Source: GWB1-38-13 sp964488535 (GTDB taxonomy: Bacteria > Patescibacteriota > Microgenomatia > UBA8517). From it: DNA of 64,000 bases. A program made the translations under genes and the position numbers. The notes under the pieces were generated by a model that saw only the letters and a list, made by a program, of their open reading frames with translations, was not told where the DNA came from and did no database searches. The DNA lies in NCBI GenBank assembly GCA_964488535.1, contig CAZAUT010000005.1:4397-68396 (forward strand), written 5' to 3'. Below, one piece after another: positions 42,090-51,339 of the stretch. The stretch's first letter is position 1, and each line of letters begins with the position of its first letter.

Positions 42090-42578
42090 TTAAATTCTTA
42101 TCATCTTGTGGAGTGGCTTACCGGCCTCTTTGTGAATTTTCTGTGCTCGATTAATAATTACTCTTGCCTCCTGCCAGCCTTTTTCGAACATTTTGTTATC
42201 TATCTCGCCAACCATTGCTTTAAAAGCCGTTTTTAATCTTTTGTGATTGAAAGAAAAAAATGCATTATTTTCTGCACGCATAAGTGCAAGTTGGACTATA
42301 GAAGCGCTTACAAGATCCATTGACAAGTTGTTTCCGAACCCCAAGGACTCGGTATTGTGGATATTTTGAAGTTTTTCCTCAATGAACTTTTTCAGAAAAT
42401 CCTCTCTCCAGTTTCTTTTTTTCTTAATAAATATTTCACTATCGTCCGGAATAACAGTTACGTCTCTTTGAATTGAGATTAATGTTTGGCTTAGAGTCAC
42501 AACACGATTTCTAAATTCGTCCATGATTTTTGTATGATTGGTGGATGGATATGACTCTGTGTATGCAAAATCGTTCAT
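42090..42578 (-). CDS. Hypothetical protein
   Basis: 162 residues from ATG 42578 (an in-frame start at 42647 would add 23 less convincing residues; TATACT lies ~12 bp before 42578). Helical and charged, with a basic C-terminus (AQKIHKEAGKPLHKMIRI). No signal or membrane segment, no known motif. Divergent from ychF. Confidence 0.6.
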   Translation of the reverse strand: MNDFAYTESYPSTNHTKIMDEFRNRVVTLSQTLISIQRDVTVIPDDSEIFIKKKRNWREDFLKKFIEEKLQNIHNTESLGFGNNLSMDLVSASIVQLALMRAENNAFFSFNHKRLKTAFKAMVGEIDNKMFEKGWQEARVIINRAQKIHKEAGKPLHKMIRI

Positions 42579-42754
42579 ATTTAATAAATGAGTATATAGG
42601 TATTTATACCGATTATTCAAGTATGAACGCGCTTCTGGTATGCACACCCGCAGGGTGTGTTAGCTTCACACCTACCGATTTAAATAGATATTTATCGAAA
42701 CTTCTTAAGAAAATTGAATCTGTAATGTTTTTCCAATTGGATTAAAATACCTTT

Positions 42755-43942
42755 ATGAGTCTTAGCGTGGCTATAGTTGGACTTCCTAACGTTGGAAAGA
42801 GTACGCTTTTTAATGCGTTGTTGAAGAAACAGCAGGCGTATGTTGCCAATTTTCCTTTTGCGACGATCGAGCCGAATGTGGGGATAGTTCCGGTACCGGA
42901 CGAACGTCTGGAGAAACTGGAAGGCGTTATTGAACAAGAGATTCTTCGCGCAGTTTATACTGAGTGTAATCGAAGTGCTCAGAATGACAAAGGAATACCC
43001 GCAAGAAAAGTTCCACAAGTACCCGCTACTGTAGAATTCGTTGATATTGCGGGACTTATTGCCGGCGCAAGCAAAGGGGAGGGCTTGGGAAATAAATTTT
43101 TAAGCCACATCAGGGAAACGGACGCGATATGCCATGTGGTACGACTATTTACTGATCCTGATATTATTAAGCAAGGTGTTTCCGACCCAAAGAGTGATTT
43201 TCAGACGATAGAGACGGAACTATGTTTGGCAGACCTGCAAACTATCGAGAAACAAAGGGATCCGGGCAATACTCCCGACAAAGAACAACTCAAAAAGTGG
43301 GCGGTAGTTAATAAATACCGTGAGGTGCTATCAAAAGGCAATCCTGCAAGGACAGTTGTTGTAACGGAGGATGAGGAGAAATATGTTAAAGAATTGTCGC
43401 TTCTAACAAATAAGCCAATTCTTATTACCCTAAATGTTTCGGAAAGTGATTTAAAAAACGCGGTAGACATCGAAGAGCGGTATGCAAAAGAATTTCGAGT
43501 TAACGTTGATCAGGTGATTGCGATTTCCGCCAAAGTTGAGTCGGAATTATCCGAATTATCGGATGATGACCAAAAAACATATTTAAAAGATTTGGGAGTT
43601 GAAAAGTCCGGACTTGAACGGCTTATCAAAAAGGCATTTTCTACGCTCGGGCTTATTACCTTTCTTACGGCCGGGGAGAAAGAGGTTCGGGCGTGGACTA
43701 TCAAAAACGGTTGGAATGCACAAACCGCTTCTGGGGTGATTCATACCGATTTTATCCAAAAATTCATTAAAGCGGATGTTGTTACCTTTGACGATTTTGT
43801 GGGGGTTGGACCCTCCTTTGCTAAAGCTTCGGAAGGGCAAGGGGGGTGGAAATATGCACGTGAGCATGGTTTGGTAAGATCAGAAGGGAAAGACTACATA
43901 GTTAAAGACGGTGACGTAATCGAATTTAGAATAGGGTCGTAA
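42755..43942 (+). CDS. ychF: Obg-family GTPase/ATPase YchF
   Basis: 395 residues. P-loop GLPNVGKSTLFN, FPFATIEPN switch, G3 DIAGLIAGASKGEGLG, LTAGEKEVRAWT and the C-terminal TGS domain (VKDGDVIEFRIG). In the TGS domain, GPSFAKASEGQ interrupts the usual DDF...GGWKxAREHG sequence; it is encoded by a repeat at 43811-43838. A TAAAAT box ends 6 bp before the ATG (leaderless pattern). The family binds ribosomes and responds to stress. Confidence 0.95.
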   Translation: MSLSVAIVGLPNVGKSTLFNALLKKQQAYVANFPFATIEPNVGIVPVPDERLEKLEGVIEQEILRAVYTECNRSAQNDKGIPARKVPQVPATVEFVDIAGLIAGASKGEGLGNKFLSHIRETDAICHVVRLFTDPDIIKQGVSDPKSDFQTIETELCLADLQTIEKQRDPGNTPDKEQLKKWAVVNKYREVLSKGNPARTVVVTEDEEKYVKELSLLTNKPILITLNVSESDLKNAVDIEERYAKEFRVNVDQVIAISAKVESELSELSDDDQKTYLKDLGVEKSGLERLIKKAFSTLGLITFLTAGEKEVRAWTIKNGWNAQTASGVIHTDFIQKFIKADVVTFDDFVGVGPSFAKASEGQGGWKYAREHGLVRSEGKDYIVKDGDVIEFRIGS

Positions 43943-44060
43943 GACGGAGAAGCTTGCCACACATAAACGACACTTCGAGTCGAGGATGAAAACCTCGCGG
44001 GAAGCAAGTTCTGTACAGGGTTCTGGAGTTTAAAATTGGTACATAGTATAATTGCCAGTT

Positions 44061-44306
44061 ATGGGTACAATTTCTTCAACTGTAGAAAGAAATGGATGTA
44101 GAATGCTTAATCCTGAATGCCCATCTGATTGTAGTTTGGATCCCGAGTATTCAGCCACGTTTTCTGAAATATATATTGAAAGGTCGAAGCGTTTGGATAT
44201 AGTTTTTCAGTTTGTAAGATGTAGGGTTGCAGATGATCCACAGCTACAAAGAGCATGTAGTGGGAACCCCGATTCCCCAAAAGCAGTATTTGTACCTAAA
44301 AGATAA
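44061..44306 (+). CDS. Small Cys-containing protein of unknown function
   Basis: 81 residues with six Cys (NGCRMLNPECPSDC, VRCRV, RACSG). No signal peptide. A clean TATAAT (44047-44052) ends 8 bases before ATG 44061, which supports expression as a leaderless mRNA. It belongs with the other small Cys-rich unknowns in this window. The region 43943-44046 holds only a small hairpin (CGAGG...CCTCG). Confidence 0.55.
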   Translation: MGTISSTVERNGCRMLNPECPSDCSLDPEYSATFSEIYIERSKRLDIVFQFVRCRVADDPQLQRACSGNPDSPKAVFVPKR

Positions 44307-44362
44307 TTAACAACTTTTTCCCCTTTGTAACAATTTCATTTTTTGCTATACTCTCAAATGAT

Positions 44363-44644
44363 ATGAATAAATATGAATTAACGATTATGGTTTCCGGGAA
44401 AGCTACGCCCGCCAAACAAAAATCGGTAATCGAGAAAGTTAAGAAATTGATAGAAACCTTTAAGGGAAAAGTTCAAACGACAGACGCGTGGGGAAAAATC
44501 GATCTCATGTATAAAATTAAGGGAAATGACAGTGGAGTATTTACGCTGTTTAATATAGAATTAAATCCAGGAGAAGTTAAGAAATTAACGCAGAAGATAA
44601 AGATGGAAGAAGATCTTTTACGATTTTTAATCGTAAAAGAATAA
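44363..44644 (+). CDS. rpsF: Ribosomal protein bS6
   Basis: 93 residues: YELTIMVSGKATPAKQ, KGKVQTTDAWGKIDLMYKIKG and FNIELNPGEVKKL follow the S6 fold. TATACT lies 10 bp before ATG 44363. First gene of rpsF-ssb-rpsR, the common bacterial order. Confidence 0.93.
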   Translation: MNKYELTIMVSGKATPAKQKSVIEKVKKLIETFKGKVQTTDAWGKIDLMYKIKGNDSGVFTLFNIELNPGEVKKLTQKIKMEEDLLRFLIVKE

Positions 44645-44731
44645 GTACAAATGTGCACCAATAAGTACCAATAATTACAAATTCCCAATTTGAAATTTGT
44701 ATTTATTGGAGATTGGTATTTATTTGAAATT
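44642..44731 (+). repeat. Intergenic element, family A copy 5
   Basis: Fills the rpsF-ssb spacer: AATAAGTACAAATGTGCACC on the left, TTGGAGATTGGTATTTATTTG on the right (cut here to TTGGAGATTGG and TATTTATTTG). The centre AATTCCCAATTTGAAATTTG matches copy 2. It begins in the rpsF stop codon. Confidence 0.65.
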
Positions 44732-44736
44732 GAGTC

Positions 44737-45330
44737 ATGTCTAGAAGCTTAAATAAAGTAACATTAATAGGAAATCTAACGCGCGACCCAGAACTTAGGT
44801 TTACTCCCTCGGGGGCTGCGGTCTGTACCTTTGGCCTTGCCACCAACAGGCAATGGAATACGGATACCGGTGAGAAAAAAGAGGAGGTAGAATTTCACAA
44901 GATAGTTGCCTGGAACAAATTAGCGGAACTCTGCGGACAACTTTTAGTAAAAGGCAGGAAAGTGTTTGTTGAGGGGCGTCTTCAGACCAGAAAGTGGACA
45001 GGACAGGACAATCTCGAACATACAACAACGGAAATTGTAATCCACGACATGATAATTCTTGACTCCCGTATGCAGTCGGAGGCGCGTCCTGCCGATATAA
45101 TGGACGTACCGGAGGATTTGGGTGAAACGCCCCCTCCCGCCTTGTCTGATACCGTTTCACAGCCGGTTTCCCCGACAGGAATAAATGCCGTTTCGGATGG
45201 TGCCAAAGCGTCTGCAAAAGGAAGCAAGTTTGTTTCAAAAAAAACCAAAGGTTCCGATAATGATGGGAAGACGCAGGAGGTATCGGACAGTACGCAGGAG
45301 GAACGGGTCGACGACGACATTCCTTTTTAA
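44737..45330 (+). CDS. ssb: Single-stranded DNA-binding protein
   Basis: 197 residues. OB fold with NKVTLIGNLTRDPELR, FGLATNR, EFHKIVAWNKLAELC, KGRKVFVEGRLQTRKW; a long disordered linker; and the acidic tip DDDIPF that docks partner proteins. Longer linker than E. coli. Between rpsF and rpsR. Confidence 0.95.
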   Translation: MSRSLNKVTLIGNLTRDPELRFTPSGAAVCTFGLATNRQWNTDTGEKKEEVEFHKIVAWNKLAELCGQLLVKGRKVFVEGRLQTRKWTGQDNLEHTTTEIVIHDMIILDSRMQSEARPADIMDVPEDLGETPPPALSDTVSQPVSPTGINAVSDGAKASAKGSKFVSKKTKGSDNDGKTQEVSDSTQEERVDDDIPF

Positions 45331-45361
45331 GAAAGGGGTAGGATTGTAACATATATTCAAT

Positions 45362-45613
45362 ATGGCAAAAGCAAGAACATTAAAAAAGCCAAGGATTCCA
45401 AAAAAAAGCAAAAAAGACTGCCCCTTTTGTAAGAGTAAAGAAAAACCCGATTACAAAAATTACCGTGAACTTGGTAAATTCGTATCGGATAGGGCCAAAA
45501 TGATTCCTTCTGTTTATACCGGCGTATGCAGTAAACACCAGAGAATTTTGAGCGAGTCAGTTAAAAGAGCCAGATTTTTGGGGTTACTTCCTTATACTCC
45601 AGTTTCGAAATAA
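45362..45613 (+). CDS. rpsR: Ribosomal protein bS18
   Basis: 83 residues: CPFCKSKEKPDYKNYREL (zinc-type S18), FVSDRAKMIPSVYTGVCSKHQR, and VKRARFLGLLPY. It sits 31 bp after ssb. Confidence 0.94.
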   Translation: MAKARTLKKPRIPKKSKKDCPFCKSKEKPDYKNYRELGKFVSDRAKMIPSVYTGVCSKHQRILSESVKRARFLGLLPYTPVSK

Positions 45614-45660
45614 GTTTTTGCAGCTTTTGAAAATCTTTATTTCAATGTATTATCTTTAGT

Positions 45661-46920
45661 ATGGAAAATTCATCATTCCTTAAAAAAAGCGGTTTTTCCC
45701 TAAATTATTTCAGGAAGGTAATTTTGGGAGTTGTATTGCTGACATTTGTGTTCGGTACAGGTTATTTTTTAGGTATTAGAAACTTTTATATTAATCTTTA
45801 CGGTTATCCGAGCGTTAACATTGAAAGGCAGGTACCGGAAAAGCACAAGGAGTTGGACTTCAATCTTTTTTGGCTTGTTTGGGATAAGCTTCAAACCAAG
45901 TACTACGACCAGGATAAATTAATACCGGCGAAAATGGTATATGGTGCAATAAGAGGAATGGTTTCTTCAATCGACGATCCTTATACTGTATTTTTACCCC
46001 CGACAGAAAACAAAATTGTCCAGGATGATCTTAAAGGTAGTTTTGACGGGGTGGGAATACAGTTGGGATACAGAAACGACTGGTTGACTGTTATCGCACC
46101 GGTCAAAGACTCTCCTGCCGAGAAAAAAGGAGTAAAAGCAGGAGATGTTGTTTTTTCAATAATAGATCCGGTGAAAAATATAAAAATTGAAAATACGCAG
46201 GGAATCACAATTCAGGAAGCAGTAAGTGCCATTCGAGGACCAAAAGGGACGGCCGTTACTCTCACGATAGTCAGAGAAGGTACGGATAAACCCTTTGATG
46301 TTGAATTGGTAAGGGACACATTGGACATTCCGAGTGTATCGCTCGAGTTTGTCGGTGAAGACTCCAAAACTGCACATCTTATCGTGGCAAAATTTTCTGA
46401 GGAAACGAAAACAGAATGGGATACTGCGGTATTGAACTTATTAACACGCGATTTTAACGGTATCATATTGGATCTAAGAAATAATCCGGGAGGATATATG
46501 ACCTCAGCCGTTGATTTGGGAACGGACTTTATGAATATCGGGGATGTGGTTGTCATCGAGCAGTCGGGTAATGGGAAAAGGGAATACAAAATTGAAAATA
46601 TGGGACGGCTAAAAAACCGAAAAGTTGTGATACTGGTTAACGAAGGTTCCGCGTCCGCTTCAGAAATACTGGCCGGTGCTATGAGGGACAATAACGGCAC
46701 AAAACTTATTGGAAAAAAGACTTTCGGAAAAGGAACAATACAGGAGCCTGAAGAACTTGACGGCGGTGTAGGATTACATATTACGATTGCCAAATGGCTT
46801 ACACCTGACGGTTATTGGGTTAACGAAAAAGGTTTGATTCCCGATATTGAAATTGAAGATGATGTGAACACTGATAATGATGAACAGCTTGACGCAGCGA
46901 TCAAAGAATTAGCGGTTTAA
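45661..46920 (+). CDS. Carboxyl-terminal protease (S41 family)
   Basis: 419 residues, anchored by an N-terminal helix (VILGVVLLTFVFGTGYFLG). PDZ domain (GVGIQLGYRNDWLTVIAPV, then GVKAGDVVFSI). Catalytic core: LDLRNNPGGYM, Ser in NEGSASASEILAGA and Lys in GKKTFGKGTIQ. It acts outside the membrane and is followed 52 bp later by an HtrA protease, a paired envelope quality-control set. Confidence 0.94.
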   Translation: MENSSFLKKSGFSLNYFRKVILGVVLLTFVFGTGYFLGIRNFYINLYGYPSVNIERQVPEKHKELDFNLFWLVWDKLQTKYYDQDKLIPAKMVYGAIRGMVSSIDDPYTVFLPPTENKIVQDDLKGSFDGVGIQLGYRNDWLTVIAPVKDSPAEKKGVKAGDVVFSIIDPVKNIKIENTQGITIQEAVSAIRGPKGTAVTLTIVREGTDKPFDVELVRDTLDIPSVSLEFVGEDSKTAHLIVAKFSEETKTEWDTAVLNLLTRDFNGIILDLRNNPGGYMTSAVDLGTDFMNIGDVVVIEQSGNGKREYKIENMGRLKNRKVVILVNEGSASASEILAGAMRDNNGTKLIGKKTFGKGTIQEPEELDGGVGLHITIAKWLTPDGYWVNEKGLIPDIEIEDDVNTDNDEQLDAAIKELAV

Positions 46921-46972
46921 GATTGGCTTTACTTTTCAGCTGATTTTAAGTTTGTTAAAATATACATTGAAT

Positions 46973-48124
46973 ATGATATCAAAAGTTAAAGGAATTTTAA
47001 TTCTTGCAGTAGTTTTCATTATTTTGGCTTCATCAGCCGTAGGGGGTGCGTTGGTTGACAGAATATTGGATATTTCTCTTCTTGATTCCGTGCTGAAACG
47101 AGCAGAGACAACTTTGGATAGAGTAGGTATCGATCAAAAACTTGTCCGCGAAGAATCGGTTGTTATTGATGCAGCCGAATCCGTGTCGCCATCGGTTGTA
47201 ACCGTATCAATCGAAACTCCGAGAAGAAGAATCCTGGATTTTTCTCCCTTTGGCGGGTTTGAACAAAGAATCGAAGGGGGGACACCTCAGGACATCGGTT
47301 CCGGTTTCATTGTTTCCGATGATGGATTGGTAGTCACAAACAAACATGTTGTCTCGGCAAACGGTTCTTATAAAGTAATCACGAGCGATGATAAGGAATA
47401 TGAAGTTGTTTCCGTTAGCCGTGATCCGTCAAACGATATTGCTGTCATTAAAATAAACGCGAGTGGACTTAAGCCTGTCGAACTTGGCGACTCTTCGAAC
47501 CTTAAGGTGGGCCAATTTGTAATTGCGATAGGTACCGCTTTAGGTGAATTTCGGCACACAGTGACCACAGGGGTTATTTCCGGATTGGGTAGGGGAATTA
47601 CCGCCGGAAGTTATTACGAGGGCTATGTCGAGAAGCTTGATGATGTCATACAGACGGACGCAGCGATAAATCCGGGCAATTCGGGCGGACCCCTTCTTAA
47701 TTCTGCGGGTGAGGTAATCGGGATTAATGTTGCTGTTGCCTCAGGTGCTCAAAATATAGGTTTTGCAATTCCCGTTAATGTAGTTAAATCTGCTCTTGAA
47801 GAATTCAACAAGACCGGAAGTTTCTCTGCTAAAGCATATCTTGGGGTTGAATACCAGATGATAAGCCGTCAGTCGGCGATAATGAACGACATTCCTCAGG
47901 GGGCGTATGTAGTTAATATTATTAATGACTCTCCTGCGGAAGAAGCAGGATTAAAGGTGGATGATATTATAGTAAAGATTGACGGAGAAAAATTGGCTGA
48001 TTTAGAAAACGGTTTATCAGACATTATAAAAAACAAAAATCCCGGTGACAAAGTTGAAATGGAAGTCTATCGCGGAGACGAAAAACTCACCCTTACTGCC
48101 ACGCTTTCCGAATTCAGCGAATGA
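46973..48124 (+). CDS. HtrA/DegP-like trypsin protease with PDZ
   Basis: 383 residues from ATG 46973 (frame opens at TTG 46952; a TATACA box lies just before). N-terminal membrane anchor (GILILAVVFIILASSAVG), catalytic triad His in VTNKHVV, Asp in SNDIAVIKI, Ser in GNSGGPLLN, then one PDZ domain (INDSPAEEAGLKVDDII). A surface stress protease. Convergent with the next gene, 5 bp apart. Confidence 0.93.
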   Translation: MISKVKGILILAVVFIILASSAVGGALVDRILDISLLDSVLKRAETTLDRVGIDQKLVREESVVIDAAESVSPSVVTVSIETPRRRILDFSPFGGFEQRIEGGTPQDIGSGFIVSDDGLVVTNKHVVSANGSYKVITSDDKEYEVVSVSRDPSNDIAVIKINASGLKPVELGDSSNLKVGQFVIAIGTALGEFRHTVTTGVISGLGRGITAGSYYEGYVEKLDDVIQTDAAINPGNSGGPLLNSAGEVIGINVAVASGAQNIGFAIPVNVVKSALEEFNKTGSFSAKAYLGVEYQMISRQSAIMNDIPQGAYVVNIINDSPAEEAGLKVDDIIVKIDGEKLADLENGLSDIIKNKNPGDKVEMEVYRGDEKLTLTATLSEFSE

Positions 48125-48129
48125 TATCG

Positions 48130-49989
48130 TTACTTTTTTGAAGTGTTTTTAGTTTTAATATCGCATCCGATTATATTTCTTGATCCGTCATCGTTAGGCT
48201 TCTTTTCGAAAAGCAGTATCAGCGACCGGCCTTTAAGTTTTTCTGCAATTAGTCTGAGAAGATGGAACTCATCGCGATATGATGAATTGTCAGGTTTTCC
48301 TCTGGATGAAAGAGTACGCAAGTGTAAACGTAACTGCCCGCCTAACTCCACAATGAATTGTCTTGCGTTTATTACCGCATAGTCGAAGACATGTTGGTCA
48401 AGGTTGTTAATGTAACTTTCAAGCGCTCCTGTGGAAGCTAAAAAATGATTGGGGGCATGTGATCTGCCGCTTTGACTGTGTTGAAATAGCTCTGTTAACC
48501 ATGCGTGCATATCTTGTGCATTACGTACACCACTTTCCTGATCGATCTTCCCAAATTCCGATGATAATTTTTGAAGAAATTTGGCCAATGTGTCAAGAGA
48601 TTTTCCACCGAAGTTTATTTTGGTTGTTGTTTCTGTTACCAAACAACCATCAGGATTGATGAGGTATCTGATGGAAGGCCATAGGGAAGATGGAGATATT
48701 GATTTTGCCATGGAGTTTGTATTGGCTGCGGTTTTGATTGGGGCTTCGTTTTGGATTGAACCAAATAATGGTGCCTGAAACAAATCATTGGTGGGAAATT
48801 TTTGATCGAGCAATAATTGTCTCATTTTTGACTTTTCATCAAGTACATCGATTTTGTTATTCATTAGTTCAATCAATCTATTCACATCTTCAACGTCATT
48901 TTTCGGAATGCTGTTGTTTTCCAAAGCCATTATGAGTCCAAGTCTCCAATCGCGCAAAAAAGCTGAATGCAATTTTACCCTGTGAATTATTGTTTCTTCC
49001 GTTCCGCGCGGGTGGACAAAAATATAGGAATCCGGTAAGAGAAATTCATGATTTGCAAATACAATTCTCGTAAGCTTTTTTTTCATTTCGTCAACATGTC
49101 TATGAGGAACGCTGCTGACATTACGTGTTCCATGCAAAGCATAAGAACGGTTATCGGTCTTAATTTCCACCACGTCATAAGGCAGTCCCCGGAGCCATGG
49201 TTCGCGAAGACCGGCATCTGCCGAAGGATCACGGCAATTTGGATTATTTTCTTGAAGTAAATGCCGTGCGATTAAAATCCCGTCCAATTGAGCGATATTC
49301 TCGATCCAAACGTTGGGGATAACAAAATAATCATGTAATGGTTTTCCGGTTCTTACCGTTTTTGCCAAAAACAAAGCCGTTTCAACTAAAAATTTAATCC
49401 TGATATTCACTTTTGTATAATCTTCTTCGTCGCTTCCGATCATGGAGAATTCCTTCATCAGATCCAGCCCGAAGATCCTGTCTGTTTCCGATAACAGATT
49501 GTAAAGCATTGAGGTTGTTGGAACGCTTCTTTTTTCTGCGTCGTCAAACGGAACCTCAATTACCGGTGGATCGGTCAAACCCTCATATAAAGGCTTAATA
49601 TTACAATTGTGAAAAAAACGAAGCGAGAACCGTTGTTGTCTTATTTTGGCTCTCAGATCGGGATTTCCGGGATTGTTTTGGAGTTCGTGTTTTAATCTAT
49701 TTAACTCATCTTGCATTTCCAAAACTTTCGCCTGTTTTTTTTGTAATATTTCCTGCCTTACTTTTTGTTCGGCATCAAATAAAAGTGAATAGTCTTCTTC
49801 AGGGAGATTGGCGGTCCAAGCAGCCATAATTGCATTTTCGCAAATTCTTCCGCACTTTCCCGCCAAAGCCAATGATTGGAGGTCATTCCCTTCATATCTG
49901 TTTGCGATTGGGTGTCTGTGACGACGGGCGGCATAGAAATCTTTCGAATCATAATAATCATTAATGTTGCGTTCACGAAAACTGCCCAT
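48130..49989 (-). CDS. Large protein with PD-(D/E)XK nuclease-like core
   Basis: 619 residues. Residues ~65-120 form a coiled coil (EMQDELNRLKHELQ). A central part reads NIAQLDGILIARHLL ... YDVVEIKTDNRSY: Asp, then Glu-x-Lys on a following strand, as in PD-(D/E)XK nucleases. The C-terminal third is helical (LDTLAKFLQKLSSEFG). No membrane segment. Neighbours are unrelated housekeeping genes. Nuclease activity is inferred from the motif alone; I recognise no named family. Confidence 0.65.
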   Translation of the reverse strand: MGSFRERNINDYYDSKDFYAARRHRHPIANRYEGNDLQSLALAGKCGRICENAIMAAWTANLPEEDYSLLFDAEQKVRQEILQKKQAKVLEMQDELNRLKHELQNNPGNPDLRAKIRQQRFSLRFFHNCNIKPLYEGLTDPPVIEVPFDDAEKRSVPTTSMLYNLLSETDRIFGLDLMKEFSMIGSDEEDYTKVNIRIKFLVETALFLAKTVRTGKPLHDYFVIPNVWIENIAQLDGILIARHLLQENNPNCRDPSADAGLREPWLRGLPYDVVEIKTDNRSYALHGTRNVSSVPHRHVDEMKKKLTRIVFANHEFLLPDSYIFVHPRGTEETIIHRVKLHSAFLRDWRLGLIMALENNSIPKNDVEDVNRLIELMNNKIDVLDEKSKMRQLLLDQKFPTNDLFQAPLFGSIQNEAPIKTAANTNSMAKSISPSSLWPSIRYLINPDGCLVTETTTKINFGGKSLDTLAKFLQKLSSEFGKIDQESGVRNAQDMHAWLTELFQHSQSGRSHAPNHFLASTGALESYINNLDQHVFDYAVINARQFIVELGGQLRLHLRTLSSRGKPDNSSYRDEFHLLRLIAEKLKGRSLILLFEKKPNDDGSRNIIGCDIKTKNTSKK

Positions 49990-50042
49990 AGTGTGTTCAG
50001 AGAGTACGTCAGGGTATAGTATTTTTCAAGTACGAATTGAAG

Positions 50043-50792
50043 TTAATCCAAAGTCGGTTTGGTGGGAGATTTTGTCGATTGAATTACTTTTTCCAAATTT
50101 CCCTCAATGATCGAAGAAAGGTTTCCCCACGACTTACCGATGCGGTGGTCGGTAACTCTATCCTGAGGAAAGTTATAGGTTCTGATTTTTTCTGCTCTCA
50201 TACCGCGTCCGATTGCACTTCTGTATCCTGCTACGGTTCTTTCTTTTTCCAACTCTGCCTTTTCCCAGAGGCGCGACCGGAGAATGGACATGGCAATCTC
50301 GCGGTTCTGTTCCTGGAACCTCTCCTCACGCGCTGTAACGACGATTCCGGTGGGTTTGTGTGTTAAACGTACCGCAGTTGAGACTTTGTTAACATTCTGC
50401 CCGCCATGACCTCCGGCGCGGAAAAATTGAATGTCAACATCCTGCAGATTTATTTTTATATCGGTATCTTTAACTTCTGGCAGTACGGCAACGGTAGCGG
50501 TGGAAGTATGAATTCGTCCTCTTTTTTCAGTTGTCGGAACCCTTTGAACGCGATGCACACCTGACTCGTTTTTTAAAAGATCAAAGACTTGAAATCCGGT
50601 TATGCGGAGTGTCATTTCGTCAACCATATCCGCTTTCCAATTTTTTTTGACAGCAAAGCGGTAGTACATGCGAAGCAAATCAGATCCCCAAATCTTTGCC
50701 TCATCTCCTCCTGTTGCACCACGGATTTCAATGTAGACCCGCTGTGGAGTATAGGGATTGCCGTTTGGTGTTGGTTGATACTGGTTATCCAT
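50043..50792 (-). CDS. prfA: Peptide chain release factor 1 lacking N-terminal domain
   Basis: Reads UAA/UAG and releases the chain. EIRGATGGDEAKIW, the stop-codon motif PTT in RVQRVPTTEKRGRIH (PxT, so RF1), GGQ in RAGGHGGQNVNK, and YNFPQDRVTDHRI are all present. At 249 residues it lacks the ~110-residue helical domain 1 and also a short segment before the PxT motif. The upstream spacer is repeat sequence without a matching frame, so this is not a simple mis-called start. Confidence 0.9.
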   Translation of the reverse strand: MDNQYQPTPNGNPYTPQRVYIEIRGATGGDEAKIWGSDLLRMYYRFAVKKNWKADMVDEMTLRITGFQVFDLLKNESGVHRVQRVPTTEKRGRIHTSTATVAVLPEVKDTDIKINLQDVDIQFFRAGGHGGQNVNKVSTAVRLTHKPTGIVVTAREERFQEQNREIAMSILRSRLWEKAELEKERTVAGYRSAIGRGMRAEKIRTYNFPQDRVTDHRIGKSWGNLSSIIEGNLEKVIQSTKSPTKPTLD

Positions 50793-50876
50793 ATTATCTT
50801 TCTAATTGAGGCACAGTGTATGAAGTATGATGTATAACGTATTAAATACTTAATACAAGATACTTAATACATAATA

Positions 50877-51221
50877 CTATTTTTTGCTTTTCGCTTTTTG
50901 CTTTTCGCTTTTTGCTAATTTCCGAAGCTCCTCCAGCGTATCCGGTCTTTCAAGCTCTTTCTCAAGTTGTTTCTGTTTTTTCAGTCTTCTTTTTTCCGTT
51001 TTTGAAACCCTTTGTGATTGAGCTTTGGCGCGCTTATTCAGAAAAGCGTCGACCCTGCCTGCGGTATCAACATACTTCATCTGTCCTGTATAGAAAGGAT
51101 GACAATTGCTGCACACTTCAACCTGAATGGAAGGTACCGTATTTCCGATGGTGAAAGTGTTCCCGCATGCGCAGGTCACTTTACAATCCGAATACCATTT
51201 TGGGTGAATATTGGCTTTCAT
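50877..51221 (-). CDS. rpmE: Ribosomal protein bL31 with basic extension
   Basis: 114 residues from ATG 51221. MKANIHPKWYSDCKVTCACG with Cys and the later CSNCHPFYTG make the zinc-type L31. After the normal end (FLNKRAKA) there are ~45 Lys/Glu-rich residues, and the last nine (EKQKAKSKK) come from CTTTTTGCTTTTCG repeats. It precedes prfA, as in many bacteria. Confidence 0.92.
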   Translation of the reverse strand: MKANIHPKWYSDCKVTCACGNTFTIGNTVPSIQVEVCSNCHPFYTGQMKYVDTAGRVDAFLNKRAKAQSQRVSKTEKRRLKKQKQLEKELERPDTLEELRKLAKSEKQKAKSKK

Positions 51222-51339
51222 ATATAAGAAATAAACAATAATCAAAAAACAATAAACACATCAATAACAGAGTGAATTATATCAAAACTATTAGGATTTA
51301 CAAAGTGTAATTATTCCTATTGTACTTATTCTACATTTT

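Noticed and set aside
42530..42745. 71-residue plus-strand ORF before ychF
   Set aside because: It overlaps the antisense hypothetical gene and contains the ychF promoter; composition is not protein-like.
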